Below the pieces are notes generated by a model. That model worked only from the letters and a program-made list of their open reading frames with translations, was not told the origin of the DNA and made no database searches. Below are positions 27,319 to 34,566 of a stretch of DNA of 34,566 nt, piece after piece; the stretch's first letter is position 1; each line of letters opens with the position of its first letter. The DNA lies in assembly GCF_902825145.1 (NCBI RefSeq), contig NZ_CADEAD010000010.1:1-34566 (forward strand), in the 5' to 3' direction. The translations under genes and the position numbers were made by a program. The DNA comes from Bartonella phoceensis (lineage in GTDB: Bacteria > Pseudomonadota > Alphaproteobacteria > Rhizobiales > Rhizobiaceae).

Positions 27319-28650
27319 ATGGCAAGCAATGTAGTCCTAACCGGTTTAGCACGTGACTTGAGGCAACGTGCAGAAAACCATCCCCCCATTCGTATTGGAC
27401 TGATTGGCTGCGGTGAAATGGGAACAGATTTGCTCTCAAGTGTTGCGCATATGGATGGTATAACAATTGCAGCTGTTGCCACCCGCACACCATCACGTGT
27501 TCTTGATGCCGCTGCATTAGCCTATGGCGAAGATGGACATGTCCATGAAGTTGAAAATGCTCACGCCCTAACCCAAACCATTGAAAAAGGTTTGATTGCT
27601 GCTACAGACGATCTTAATCTTGTTTTATGCCATGAGCAAATTGATATTATCGTTGATGCAACAGGATATCCTGAAGCTGGAGCAGAAATTGGCATCAAAG
27701 CACTTGAAAACAACAAACATCTTGTCATGATGAATGTTGAAGCAGATGTTACGATTGGTGCTTATCTAAAACATGAAGCAGAAAAACGAGGCCTTGTGTA
27801 TACACTTGGTGCCGGTGATGAGCCAACTTCTTGCATGGAACTCATTGAATTTGTTTCAGCCCTTGGGCATAAGATTGTTGTAGCTGGTAAGGGAAAAAAT
27901 AATCCTCTACTCTTTGATGCCATACCGGATGCTTATGAAGAAGAAGCATTACGACGTAACATGAATGTTCGCATGTTGGTTGAATTCATTGATGGTTCAA
28001 AAACAATGGTTGAAATGGCAGCAATTGCCAATGCAACTGGGCTTCTCCCCGATTGCCCAGGAATGCATGGTCCACAAGCAGCGCTTCAAGATTTAAGCAA
28101 AGTGCTTATCCCAAAACAGGATGGTGGTATTTTAAACCAGCGTGGTGTTGTAGATTACTCAACAGGTCAAGGCGTTTCCCCGGGTGTTTTTGTCATTGCA
28201 GAAATAGCACACCCACGTCTACGTGAACGTATGGAAGATTTAAAAATTGGTCAGGGGCCTTACTTCACCTTTCATCGCCCCTATCACTTAACAGCAATGG
28301 AAGTTCCCCTAACCTGTGCACGAATTATGCTTTATGGTAAAAAAGATATGGCACCTCTTGATCATCCCGTAGCAGAAGTTTGTGCTGTGGCTAAAAAAGA
28401 TTTATATCCTGGCGATCAGCTAGACTTTATCGGTCTTTATACTTACCGTGCTTGGTTAATGAGCCATACAGAAGCACGCGCACACCAAGCCATTCCCTGT
28501 GGACTTTTGGAAAAAGCAACAGTGACAGCTAAAATTAAAAAAAACGAACTCATTACGGTACATAATACCGCTATTCGTAAAAACCAATGGATTGCACGTC
28601 TTCGCACCAAACAAGACATTTTGCTTAACGGCCTCCCGTCCTCCTACTAA
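27319..28650 (+). CDS. Rossmann-fold NAD(P) oxidoreductase with C-terminal SAF domain
   Basis: A 443-residue protein. The N-terminal dinucleotide-binding fold starts IRIGLIGCGEMGTDLLSSV (about 26-44), like homoserine dehydrogenase/Gfo-Idh proteins. The middle has TLGAGDEPTSCMELIEF and YFTFHRPYHLTAMEVP, a conserved catalytic-type segment of this family. The last 90 residues (VAKKDLYPGDQLDFIG through LITVHNTAIRKN) look like a SAF domain as in FlgA or sialic-acid synthases. GGGAAAAAAC lies before ATG 27319. The substrate is unknown; SAF-containing members are often found with sugar-acid metabolism genes, which are not present here. Confidence 0.85.
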   Translation: MASNVVLTGLARDLRQRAENHPPIRIGLIGCGEMGTDLLSSVAHMDGITIAAVATRTPSRVLDAAALAYGEDGHVHEVENAHALTQTIEKGLIAATDDLNLVLCHEQIDIIVDATGYPEAGAEIGIKALENNKHLVMMNVEADVTIGAYLKHEAEKRGLVYTLGAGDEPTSCMELIEFVSALGHKIVVAGKGKNNPLLFDAIPDAYEEEALRRNMNVRMLVEFIDGSKTMVEMAAIANATGLLPDCPGMHGPQAALQDLSKVLIPKQDGGILNQRGVVDYSTGQGVSPGVFVIAEIAHPRLRERMEDLKIGQGPYFTFHRPYHLTAMEVPLTCARIMLYGKKDMAPLDHPVAEVCAVAKKDLYPGDQLDFIGLYTYRAWLMSHTEARAHQAIPCGLLEKATVTAKIKKNELITVHNTAIRKNQWIARLRTKQDILLNGLPSSY

Positions 28651-29098
28651 TGCGTGAATGTAACCTTATTGTTTTTATTTAATATATTGATTTATTTTGC
28701 TTTTTCAAACTCCTCTTATAATAACTCAATAAAAACCACTCCATTTACACCGCACAAAGGAAATGAGCATATGGATAAAATTTTTTAAGAAAGTAGAAAA
28801 TATACCTCTCATGAAGAATTATGCAAGGATAGTGGCAATATTGGAAGAGAGTAAAATAAAGACAGTGCTCGCTTACTCCCCACAAAAGAACCATAAACTG
28901 CCAACAGAAAACCCACACCCTACCACTTTGAAAAACAAAAACACCAATCGCAAGACTTTTAACTTTGATAATGCTAACAAAAGACACATTTAGTATTAAC
29001 AATAGTGATTTTCCAATACAGTATACATCATTTCAAATATTGATTTTTTTAAACAGAATGGAGTGAACAAAAACGCATCTACCTTGTCGATAAACCTT
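28651..29098. other. spacer, 0.45 kb
   Basis: An open frame at 28763-28993 (76 residues) is rich in Lys/Asn and lacks a usable Shine-Dalgarno distance; I do not call it. No repeats or terminators recognised. Confidence 0.4.
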
Positions 29099-29449
29099 CT
29101 AGAGTGTACAGAACATTCCTAAAAGAGATACAACAGCACCAACCATATCCCCAACACATAAAGAAGCAAGAAGCGATAAAACACCTATCCCACCCCAAAA
29201 GGCTGTACCTGAAAATGCAGAAACTTTTTCAACTTTCCCAAAAGTGAATTCATTTTGCCCTTCAAGATTATGGATAACATCCCTATCTAGCGCTTCAATA
29301 ACTACGCTCTTTTCTAGTGTAGAAACAATTCTACTTTCTTGAAATTGATTTTTTACAAAACTTGCATTTCCCTCCAAAGTTTGTACAAAAAAAAGAATAA
29401 ATACTGTAAAAATAAATGAACACACATGATTTTCAAATATTTTAAACAT
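29099..29449 (-). CDS. small exported/membrane hypothetical protein
   Basis: A 116-residue protein of unrecognised family. The N-terminus has a hydrophobic signal or anchor (about 10-26, ending LEGNAS). A polar middle (about 30-80) follows, and a glycine-rich hydrophobic hairpin (about 81-115, FWGGIGVLSLLASLCVGDMV) ends the protein. GAGGAG lies about 11 nt before the ATG, a little far. Its presence in a long gap, alone, is typical of genus-specific small surface or inner-membrane proteins, but no function can be given. Confidence 0.55.
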   Translation of the reverse strand: MFKIFENHVCSFIFTVFILFFVQTLEGNASFVKNQFQESRIVSTLEKSVVIEALDRDVIHNLEGQNEFTFGKVEKVSAFSGTAFWGGIGVLSLLASLCVGDMVGAVVSLLGMFCTL

Positions 29450-30251
29450 AGCTTTCTTTGCTCCTCTTTTTCTTCACTGAAAAAGTAAAAGTATATTTAT
29501 ATTTATAAAAATCAAAAATTGTATTTAATCGTTTTGATACATATAAAAAATATGATACGTATCTCCTCGATATAAAACGCAATATACAACATTATGTATT
29601 GCATGTAAAGACACAAAAAAAACATAATTTAAATTTGTAAAATACAAAATAGTTGTATGTGGATGCTAAATTCACATTATTTTAGAAAAATACGATAAGA
29701 ACAAAATAAACGCTCTCGCTCATCTATATCAACGCATCATCCCTAGAAACTTTGAGAAGATCATTTTAGCAAAGGAAGCAGGATCGCAGGCAAAGTCTGT
29801 GTAACCACAACCTCCATAATAACAGAAATACTGTAGTTATTTTTCCTTTCCAGTAAAAAATATGCATAACTTCATCTGAAATTAAGCTTTTAGTAGACAG
29901 ATGAAAAAAATCTATTTTCATCATATGATGTGAAGTATTCTATTCCCTTGTTCCCCTCTTGCCAAAAACAAGAGCACATATCAAAAACTTCCACAAAATA
30001 TATCTCCTCTTTGAGTATTGGTAACTCCATATTATACCAAAAGTATCCTCATATCGTATCAAAAATTGAAGTAATTTTTTTCAATAAGACACTTATTGTT
30101 TTAAACAAATCACTCATTTCTATTGTATATATATTTGATATGTAAAACACTCTTATTTGCGTTTCTCCCATAGATAGATTAAATTGGAGAAACGACTCTA
30201 GCATTTTTAATCAATCTGTTTCTATTAACTTCGTTTTTGGACAATAATTTT
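29450..30251. other. AT-rich spacer, 0.8 kb
   Basis: Holds the divergent promoters of the small membrane protein and of the creatininase gene. An open frame at 29930-30145 has no supporting features. A near-palindrome TGATACATATAAAAAATATGATACG lies in two halves around 29527-29551; its role is unknown. Confidence 0.4.
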
Positions 30252-30995
30252 ATGGTATCCGATACACCTTTCCTTGCTCTTTTACCTTTGGGCGCCCATG
30301 AATATCACGGCAAACATCTCCCCTTTGAAACCGACTGGATTATTGCCGAAGCTTTTGCACAAGCACTCACCTTACAAACAAAAGAGCAATTCCCTATCGC
30401 ACTCTTACCAGTTGAAAAGATTGGCTATTCGAGCGAACATATGGATGTTATTGGTACGAAAACACGCACCTTTTCTGATGCCATCAAACGATGGATCAAT
30501 ATTGGTGAGAGTTGCTATCGTAAAGGTATTAAACGTTTTCTTCTTCTCAACGCTCACGGAGGAAATTCGCCTTTAATGAGCATCGTGATTACCGAATTAC
30601 GTAGGCGTTTTTCCATGCTTGCGGTTGCAACAAGCTGGAATCGTTTTGGTCTACCACAAGGTTTAATGGAGCCCTCCCAACAGCATCTTGATATTCATGG
30701 AGGATTTATCGAAACCTCCTTAATGCTTTATTTAGCACCAGAAAAAGTACATATGGAGAAAGCAAAAAAATTTCATAATAAGCAAGCTGACATGATTGCT
30801 AATTATCGGTATTTACGTGCTTATGGTCCGCACGCTTTTGGCTGGACAATGCGTGATCTTAACCGGCAAGGAGCAGCAGGCAATGCAAGCCAAGCAACCT
30901 CAAAAGCAGGTGAAGCAATTTTTTCTCATGTTCTTTGTGGGCTTTGTGATTTACTTGATGACATCAACCGATTTAAAATAAATTCGTTACAATAA
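30252..30995 (+). CDS. creatininase-family amidohydrolase
   Basis: A 247-residue protein (from ATG 30252) with the creatininase-type metal site: LGAHEYHGKHLPFETDW (the E..H..D ligands), LLLNAHGGNSPLM and DIHGGFIETSLML with the conserved glutamate. Members cleave amides such as creatinine or formamide intermediates in riboflavin/F420 or mycofactocin pathways; which applies here cannot be told. The start is uncertain: TTG 30237 is possible and family members are often 10-15 residues longer at the N-terminus. It ends 9 nt before the CobW gene, so the three genes from here to 33015 probably form one operon. Confidence 0.82.
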   Translation: MVSDTPFLALLPLGAHEYHGKHLPFETDWIIAEAFAQALTLQTKEQFPIALLPVEKIGYSSEHMDVIGTKTRTFSDAIKRWINIGESCYRKGIKRFLLLNAHGGNSPLMSIVITELRRRFSMLAVATSWNRFGLPQGLMEPSQQHLDIHGGFIETSLMLYLAPEKVHMEKAKKFHNKQADMIANYRYLRAYGPHAFGWTMRDLNRQGAAGNASQATSKAGEAIFSHVLCGLCDLLDDINRFKINSLQ

Positions 30996-31004
30996 AGTTT
31001 CTTC

Positions 31005-32033
31005 ATGGAAAAGACACAGAATATGCTCAACAAACTTCCCGTTACAGTTCTCACCGGCTATCTTGGCTCAGGAAAAACCACTCTTCTCAATCGCATTCTC
31101 AGCGAAAATCATGGCAAACGTTACGCAGTTATCGTCAATGAATTTGGTGAAATTGGTATTGATAATGACCTTATTATTGAATCGAACGAAGAAATTTATG
31201 AAATGAATAATGGTTGTGTTTGCTGCACTGTACGCGGTGATCTTATTCGCATTCTAGAAAGCCTCATGCAACGCTCTCATCGATTTGATGCCATCATTAT
31301 AGAAACAACAGGACTTGCTGATCCTATTCCCGTTGCGCAAACTTTTTTCATGGATGATACTGTACATGAAAAAACAGCTCTTGACAGTATCATAGCAGTC
31401 GTTGATGCAAAGCATTTGCCATCCCAACTGAAAAAGAGCCGTGAAGCTGAAGATCAAATTGCCTTCTCTGATATCATTCTTTTAAATAAGATTGATCTTG
31501 TCAATGCACAGGAGCGTGCTCATGTTGAATCGCTCATTCTGACAATTAATCCACAAGCAGTACTTTACGCAACAGAACGCGCTAATATTCCCCTTGAGAA
31601 ACTCCTTAATCTTGGTTCCTTTGATCTCCAATGTGTTTTAGAGAACAAACCTCATTTTCTTGATCACCATCATTCAGACCATATCTGTGGTCCCGATTGC
31701 AATCATGATCATCAACATCACCACGCATCCACCATTCATGACATTACGGTTACTTCTGTAAGTTTAAAAACAGGAGCCCTTCAACCAGAAAAGTTTTTTC
31801 CCTGGATCCAACAAATTACACAGCAACAAGGTCCTGATATTTTGCGTTTAAAGGGGATTATTGCCTTTCAAGGAGACAATGATAGATATGTCATTCAAGG
31901 CATACATATGATTCTTGAAGGGCAACATCAACGTCCATGGCGTGAAGATGAAAAACGTGAAAGCCGGCTTGTTTTTATTGGTCGCAGCCTTGATGCTGAA
32001 AAGCTTAAAACTGGTTTTGAAAATTGTGCATAA
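31005..32033 (+). CDS. CobW/ZNG1-type GTPase (metal chaperone)
   Basis: A 342-residue G3E GTPase. Walker A is GYLGSGKTT (18-26), the metal site is GCVCC (70-74), and LLNKIDLV is the guanine-specificity motif. A histidine-rich stretch (about 222-242, [11 protein letters not shown] then HDHQHHH) lies before the C-terminal domain, as in zinc-handling members of the family. It is more likely a zinc chaperone than a cobalamin-pathway CobW, since no cobalamin gene is nearby. ATG 31005 and ATG 31023 are both possible. It lies 9 nt after the creatininase gene and 10 nt before a WD40 gene. Confidence 0.9.
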   Translation: MEKTQNMLNKLPVTVLTGYLGSGKTTLLNRILSENHGKRYAVIVNEFGEIGIDNDLIIESNEEIYEMNNGCVCCTVRGDLIRILESLMQRSHRFDAIIIETTGLADPIPVAQTFFMDDTVHEKTALDSIIAVVDAKHLPSQLKKSREAEDQIAFSDIILLNKIDLVNAQERAHVESLILTINPQAVLYATERANIPLEKLLNLGSFDLQCVLENKPHFLDHHHSDHICGPDCNHDHQHHHASTIHDITVTSVSLKTGALQPEKFFPWIQQITQQQGPDILRLKGIIAFQGDNDRYVIQGIHMILEGQHQRPWREDEKRESRLVFIGRSLDAEKLKTGFENCA

Positions 32034-32043
32034 GTGAGTAACA

Positions 32044-33015
32044 ATGCCAAGTATTACCAAATATGATCTGAAAAGCTACTGTCTTTCCTGCGGCTTTATA
32101 AACAAAAAACCAGCCTTCGTTTCCGTGGAAGGTTTTATTGTTTTTTTTAACCAAACTCCACAAATTATTGAAGTTCACCAAGGAACAGTTTCAAGCCATT
32201 TTGCCCCTGATAATACCGCTATCATCACTGGTGGAGAAGATGGAAAAGCCTGTCAAACAACAGCAGATGGTCACACACAAATACTGGGACAACAGAAACG
32301 CAAATGGATAAGCAGTGTTGCTTTTGGACCACAGAAAGTTTTTGCCTTTGCCTCCTCACGTTTAACATTAGTAAATGTTGGAAAAGATCTGCAAGAACTT
32401 ATTCATGAACGTAATGTAGAAGGCCTTGCTTTTGCTCCAAAGGGTTTACGGCTTGCCATTGCTCATTACAATGGTGTTACCCTTCATTGGCTATCAACAC
32501 AAACAACTCCAACCACACTTACATGGAAAGGAGCGCATTTTGGTGTCACCTTCTCACCAGACAATCGTTATGTCATTTCTACTATGCAAGAAAACGCTTT
32601 ACACGGCTGGCGTCTTGCCGATAACCAGCATTTACGGATGAGTGGCTACCCAAACAAAGTTAAAAGCTTGTCTTGGAGCTCAAAAGGAAAATGGTTGGCT
32701 ACCTCAGGTGCACCAGCAGCAATTGTTTGGCCCTTTCATACAAAAGATGGTCCCATTGGTAAAACACCATTGGAACTTGGTACACGAGCAGACGCACTTG
32801 TTAGTACCGTTTCATGTCACCCAAGCGAAGAAATTGTGGCTATAGGTTTCAATGATGGGATGATTTTATGTGCACATTTTCGCGATAGAAAAGAAATCCT
32901 TCTAAAAAGTTATGGGAAAAGTGCTATCTCAGCGCTAAACTGGGATCAGACGGGACACAACCTAGCCTTTGGGAGTGAAAATGGTGAATGTGGTATTATC
33001 AACATTACTGCTTAA
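32044..33015 (+). CDS. WD40-repeat protein linked to the CobW GTPase
   Basis: A 323-residue protein of WD40 beta-propeller type. Repeating units with the characteristic small-residue/aspartate turns are visible, for example SSHFAPDNTAIITGGEDGKACQ early on, GVTFSPDNRYVISTMQENALHGW in the middle and LNWDQTGHNLAFGSENGECGI at the end; five to seven blades seem present, though irregular. There is no signal peptide, so it should be cytoplasmic. It is the last gene of the cluster, 10 nt after the CobW gene. The pair occurs together in other alphaproteobacteria (from memory of genome context), suggesting a scaffold for the GTPase or its client. Confidence 0.82.
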   Translation: MPSITKYDLKSYCLSCGFINKKPAFVSVEGFIVFFNQTPQIIEVHQGTVSSHFAPDNTAIITGGEDGKACQTTADGHTQILGQQKRKWISSVAFGPQKVFAFASSRLTLVNVGKDLQELIHERNVEGLAFAPKGLRLAIAHYNGVTLHWLSTQTTPTTLTWKGAHFGVTFSPDNRYVISTMQENALHGWRLADNQHLRMSGYPNKVKSLSWSSKGKWLATSGAPAAIVWPFHTKDGPIGKTPLELGTRADALVSTVSCHPSEEIVAIGFNDGMILCAHFRDRKEILLKSYGKSAISALNWDQTGHNLAFGSENGECGIINITA

Positions 33016-34023
33016 AAAGTATCAATAGTAACAATTATTGTAGATAAAAACGATCACTCAGTCCTCCACAGATGATTGAGCAAGAAAACTCCACTTTCTT
33101 GTCTAAAGAAAAACTGAATACCTCACACGAAAAAAGATTTTAAAAATGTTTGTGCTGTTTATCTTTTAACAGGGCTATTTTCTTCTTTATAAAAGTGAAA
33201 ATATCCCCCCCTAAGCAGACCAAAAATGTCTTTCCATCATCACTAACAATACCAAATATGCCCATTTCTGGGATTAGAAGAATGTGACCTAAAACTATTT
33301 TACTTAAAACCGCCTTAGCAAGATTTAAAAAATTCATTATGCTTGAAAATGAACCAATAAAAAACGTGTAAAAGAACTTTTTAAGAAAACAGCTAACATT
33401 CTTCTCATCACAACACCAGCACTTTACTTTTTTCAAAATTTCTGGTGATCAACCCTCTTTTTTCCCACCAACTTCATTGAGAACACCGCTCATTGCAACA
33501 CATACCCTATTCATATATTCTGACATTCCTTCTGCAAAAAGAAAAAGTTATAATTTTAGAAATACAGTAACGCACTTTTTTAATATTTTAATCATTGTTA
33601 TACTTTAAATTCTCTGCTTATTTTCTTAAAAGAAAAGTATTTTTAAAAATAAATATAATTATACATCTTTAAAAACAGTATAAATATAAGAAAATAAAGA
33701 ATCTGTATGTATAAACTCTCTATAAAAGTTAATAGATATGATGTTCTAAGCTAAAAAAAATGAAAACAACACATAAAGATAAAATCACAATCAAAACTTG
33801 TAGCCTATATCAAAACCGAGAAAAAATAACAGGAACAGTGTCCGAGAAAATGATCTTCACACGCTTATATGAACAGAAAAACCGTCAATAACAAATACAA
33901 ACAGCTTTTTGAAACATAACTCCGTAAGTCTCAAACATTCCTAACGAAAGAAATCATATATTATGACCTTTTTTATTAATAAACTAAGAACCGTTAGATG
34001 GAAGAATAGAGATTTTAATAAAT
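33016..34023. other. AT-rich spacer, 1 kb, with a doubtful small ORF
   Basis: A 7-bp inverted repeat CAAGAAA/TTTCTTG (33081-33087 and 33095-33101) lies below the WD40 gene but lacks a T-run. On the minus strand a 98-codon frame (33140-33436, TTG start) encodes a hydrophobic, cysteine-containing protein; it has no Shine-Dalgarno, and a neighbouring frame opens with MRRMLAVFLKSSFTRFLLVH, so this may be a broken membrane-protein gene. I call nothing firmly. Confidence 0.4.
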
Positions 34024-34024
34024 T

Positions 34025-34046
34025 AAAAAGCAGCAGAATATGCTGC
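34025..34046 (-). terminator. terminator of the autotransporter gene
   Basis: On the minus strand GCAGCA (34041-34046) and TGCTGC (34030-34035) form a stem with a 5-nt loop, followed by a T-run (34025-34029). It lies about 30 nt after the autotransporter stop. Confidence 0.75.
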
Positions 34047-34076
34047 CTTTCTTATAAAAGTGTAGGTAATCCGTTT

Positions 34077-34566
34077 TCAAAAAAGACGGCGCAAACCTCC
34101 AGAAAAACTTGTTCCTGAAAAACCTGCTTTAGTAAGGCGACGTTGATAGGCAACATCTCCATGCAATACAAATTTCGGAGACAATTGCGCATTAAAACCA
34201 AGTCCCACTTCTAGGAAAGAGCCCAACGCACCTAACTGGAAATCCTTTTTAAAAGAGACAGTCTGTTTCTCTTCAAAACTATGCGAAAGATAAAGCTTAT
34301 TATAAAAGGAAATAACATGGTTTTCTTCAGGGTTAGAAAGAACCTTGGTAAAACGCCCACCAAAACGCGCTGTCCACTGATCAGCGTTGCCCAGATCAAC
34401 ATCAATATTATCAACATCACGCACACGATCAAACTGAAAGTTCTGGTAAACAAGCTGAACCTGCGGATCAAAGAAAATTCCCTTATGCTTCATTGCAAAT
34501 GTTTTACCACCCGTTAAGGAAACACTAAGCTGTTTACCTTTTAACGTCGCTGTCTTACCACGTGCA
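34077..34566 (-). CDS. autotransporter beta-barrel domain, C-terminal part (runs off the window)
   Basis: The frame is open from the right edge (ARGKTATLKGKQLSVSLTGG) to the stop, about 162 residues, so the start lies outside the window; an internal Met at 34493 is not the start. Alternating hydrophobic strands, an outer-membrane pattern (GIFFDPQVQLVYQ, AQWTARFGGRF-like, FLEVGLGFNAQLSPKFVLHGDVAYQ) and a terminal SGGLRRLF with aromatic end mark the final strands of a type V autotransporter barrel. The barrel inserts in the outer membrane and exports the missing N-terminal passenger. The passenger type (adhesin or other) cannot be told. Confidence 0.85.
   Translation of the reverse strand, partial: ARGKTATLKGKQLSVSLTGGKTFAMKHKGIFFDPQVQLVYQNFQFDRVRDVDNIDVDLGNADQWTARFGGRFTKVLSNPEENHVISFYNKLYLSHSFEEKQTVSFKKDFQLGALGSFLEVGLGFNAQLSPKFVLHGDVAYQRRLTKAGFSGTSFSGGLRRLF

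Noticed and set aside
33140..33436. A 98-residue minus-strand frame with TTG start
   Set aside because: No ribosome-binding site, odd cysteine-rich start, and a competing frame with a better signal-like start; at most a broken gene.
1..34566. CRISPR array, insertion sequence or integrase
   Set aside because: No regularly spaced short repeats, no transposase or recombinase frames and no terminal inverted repeats were found on reading either strand.

Overview
The window looks like chromosome of a Bartonella-type alphaproteobacterium (Rhizobiales). The basis is AT-rich DNA with long gene-poor gaps, alphaproteobacterial gene pairs (CobW GTPase plus WD40 protein; ornithine/lysine decarboxylase plus GNAT), many decaying genes, a tandem glycine riboswitch before gcvT, a speF-type leader before the decarboxylase, and an autotransporter barrel at the right edge. 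The genus is inferred from style and gene content; no marker gene proves it.

Layout. 1-3.5 kb: a Fur/Zur-family regulator, then an EmrA/EmrB-like efflux pair. 4.4-6.6 kb (minus): a structured 5' leader with its own promoter, a fold-III PLP decarboxylase and a GNAT acetyltransferase. 7.3-10 kb (minus): the tRNA hydroxylase TrhO and a ferredoxin-NADP reductase. Between them lie a wrecked KDPG aldolase (eda) gene on the plus strand and a partial second copy of the reductase 3' end. 10.7-16.6 kb: alr (plus) converges on the gcvTHP operon (minus) across a shared terminator; gcvTHP is preceded by a promoter and a two-aptamer glycine riboswitch. 17-17.9 kb: a LON-domain protein and a Trm112-like protein.

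17.9-21.8 kb is the accessory part. No intact gene of recognised function was found there. It holds two decayed copies of an XRE-type repressor gene with a conserved upstream leader (R1a, R1b), two copies of a second repeat carrying a short hydrophobic ORF (R2a, R2b), a broken lipoprotein gene and a small exported protein. The arrangement R1-R2 ... R2-R1, all in direct orientation, suggests a decaying duplicated mobile or phage-like unit.

21.9-28.7 kb returns to core functions: asd, an SH3b secreted protein (minus), a MetQNI-type methionine importer, a MaoC-type hydratase (minus) and a Rossmann/SAF-domain oxidoreductase. 29-34.6 kb: a small membrane/exported hypothetical (minus), then a compact plus-strand cluster of creatininase-family amidohydrolase, CobW/ZNG1-type metal GTPase and WD40 protein, and finally the C-terminal barrel of an autotransporter running off the right edge (minus) with its terminator.

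Functional links: asd and metQNI both serve methionine/aspartate-family supply. gcvTHP with its riboswitch handles glycine and one-carbon units. The Zur-like regulator and the CobW GTPase both point to zinc handling, although they lie at opposite ends and no Zur box was recognised. I found no convincing new defence or mobile system; the most unusual region is the 18.3-21.3 kb repeat island.
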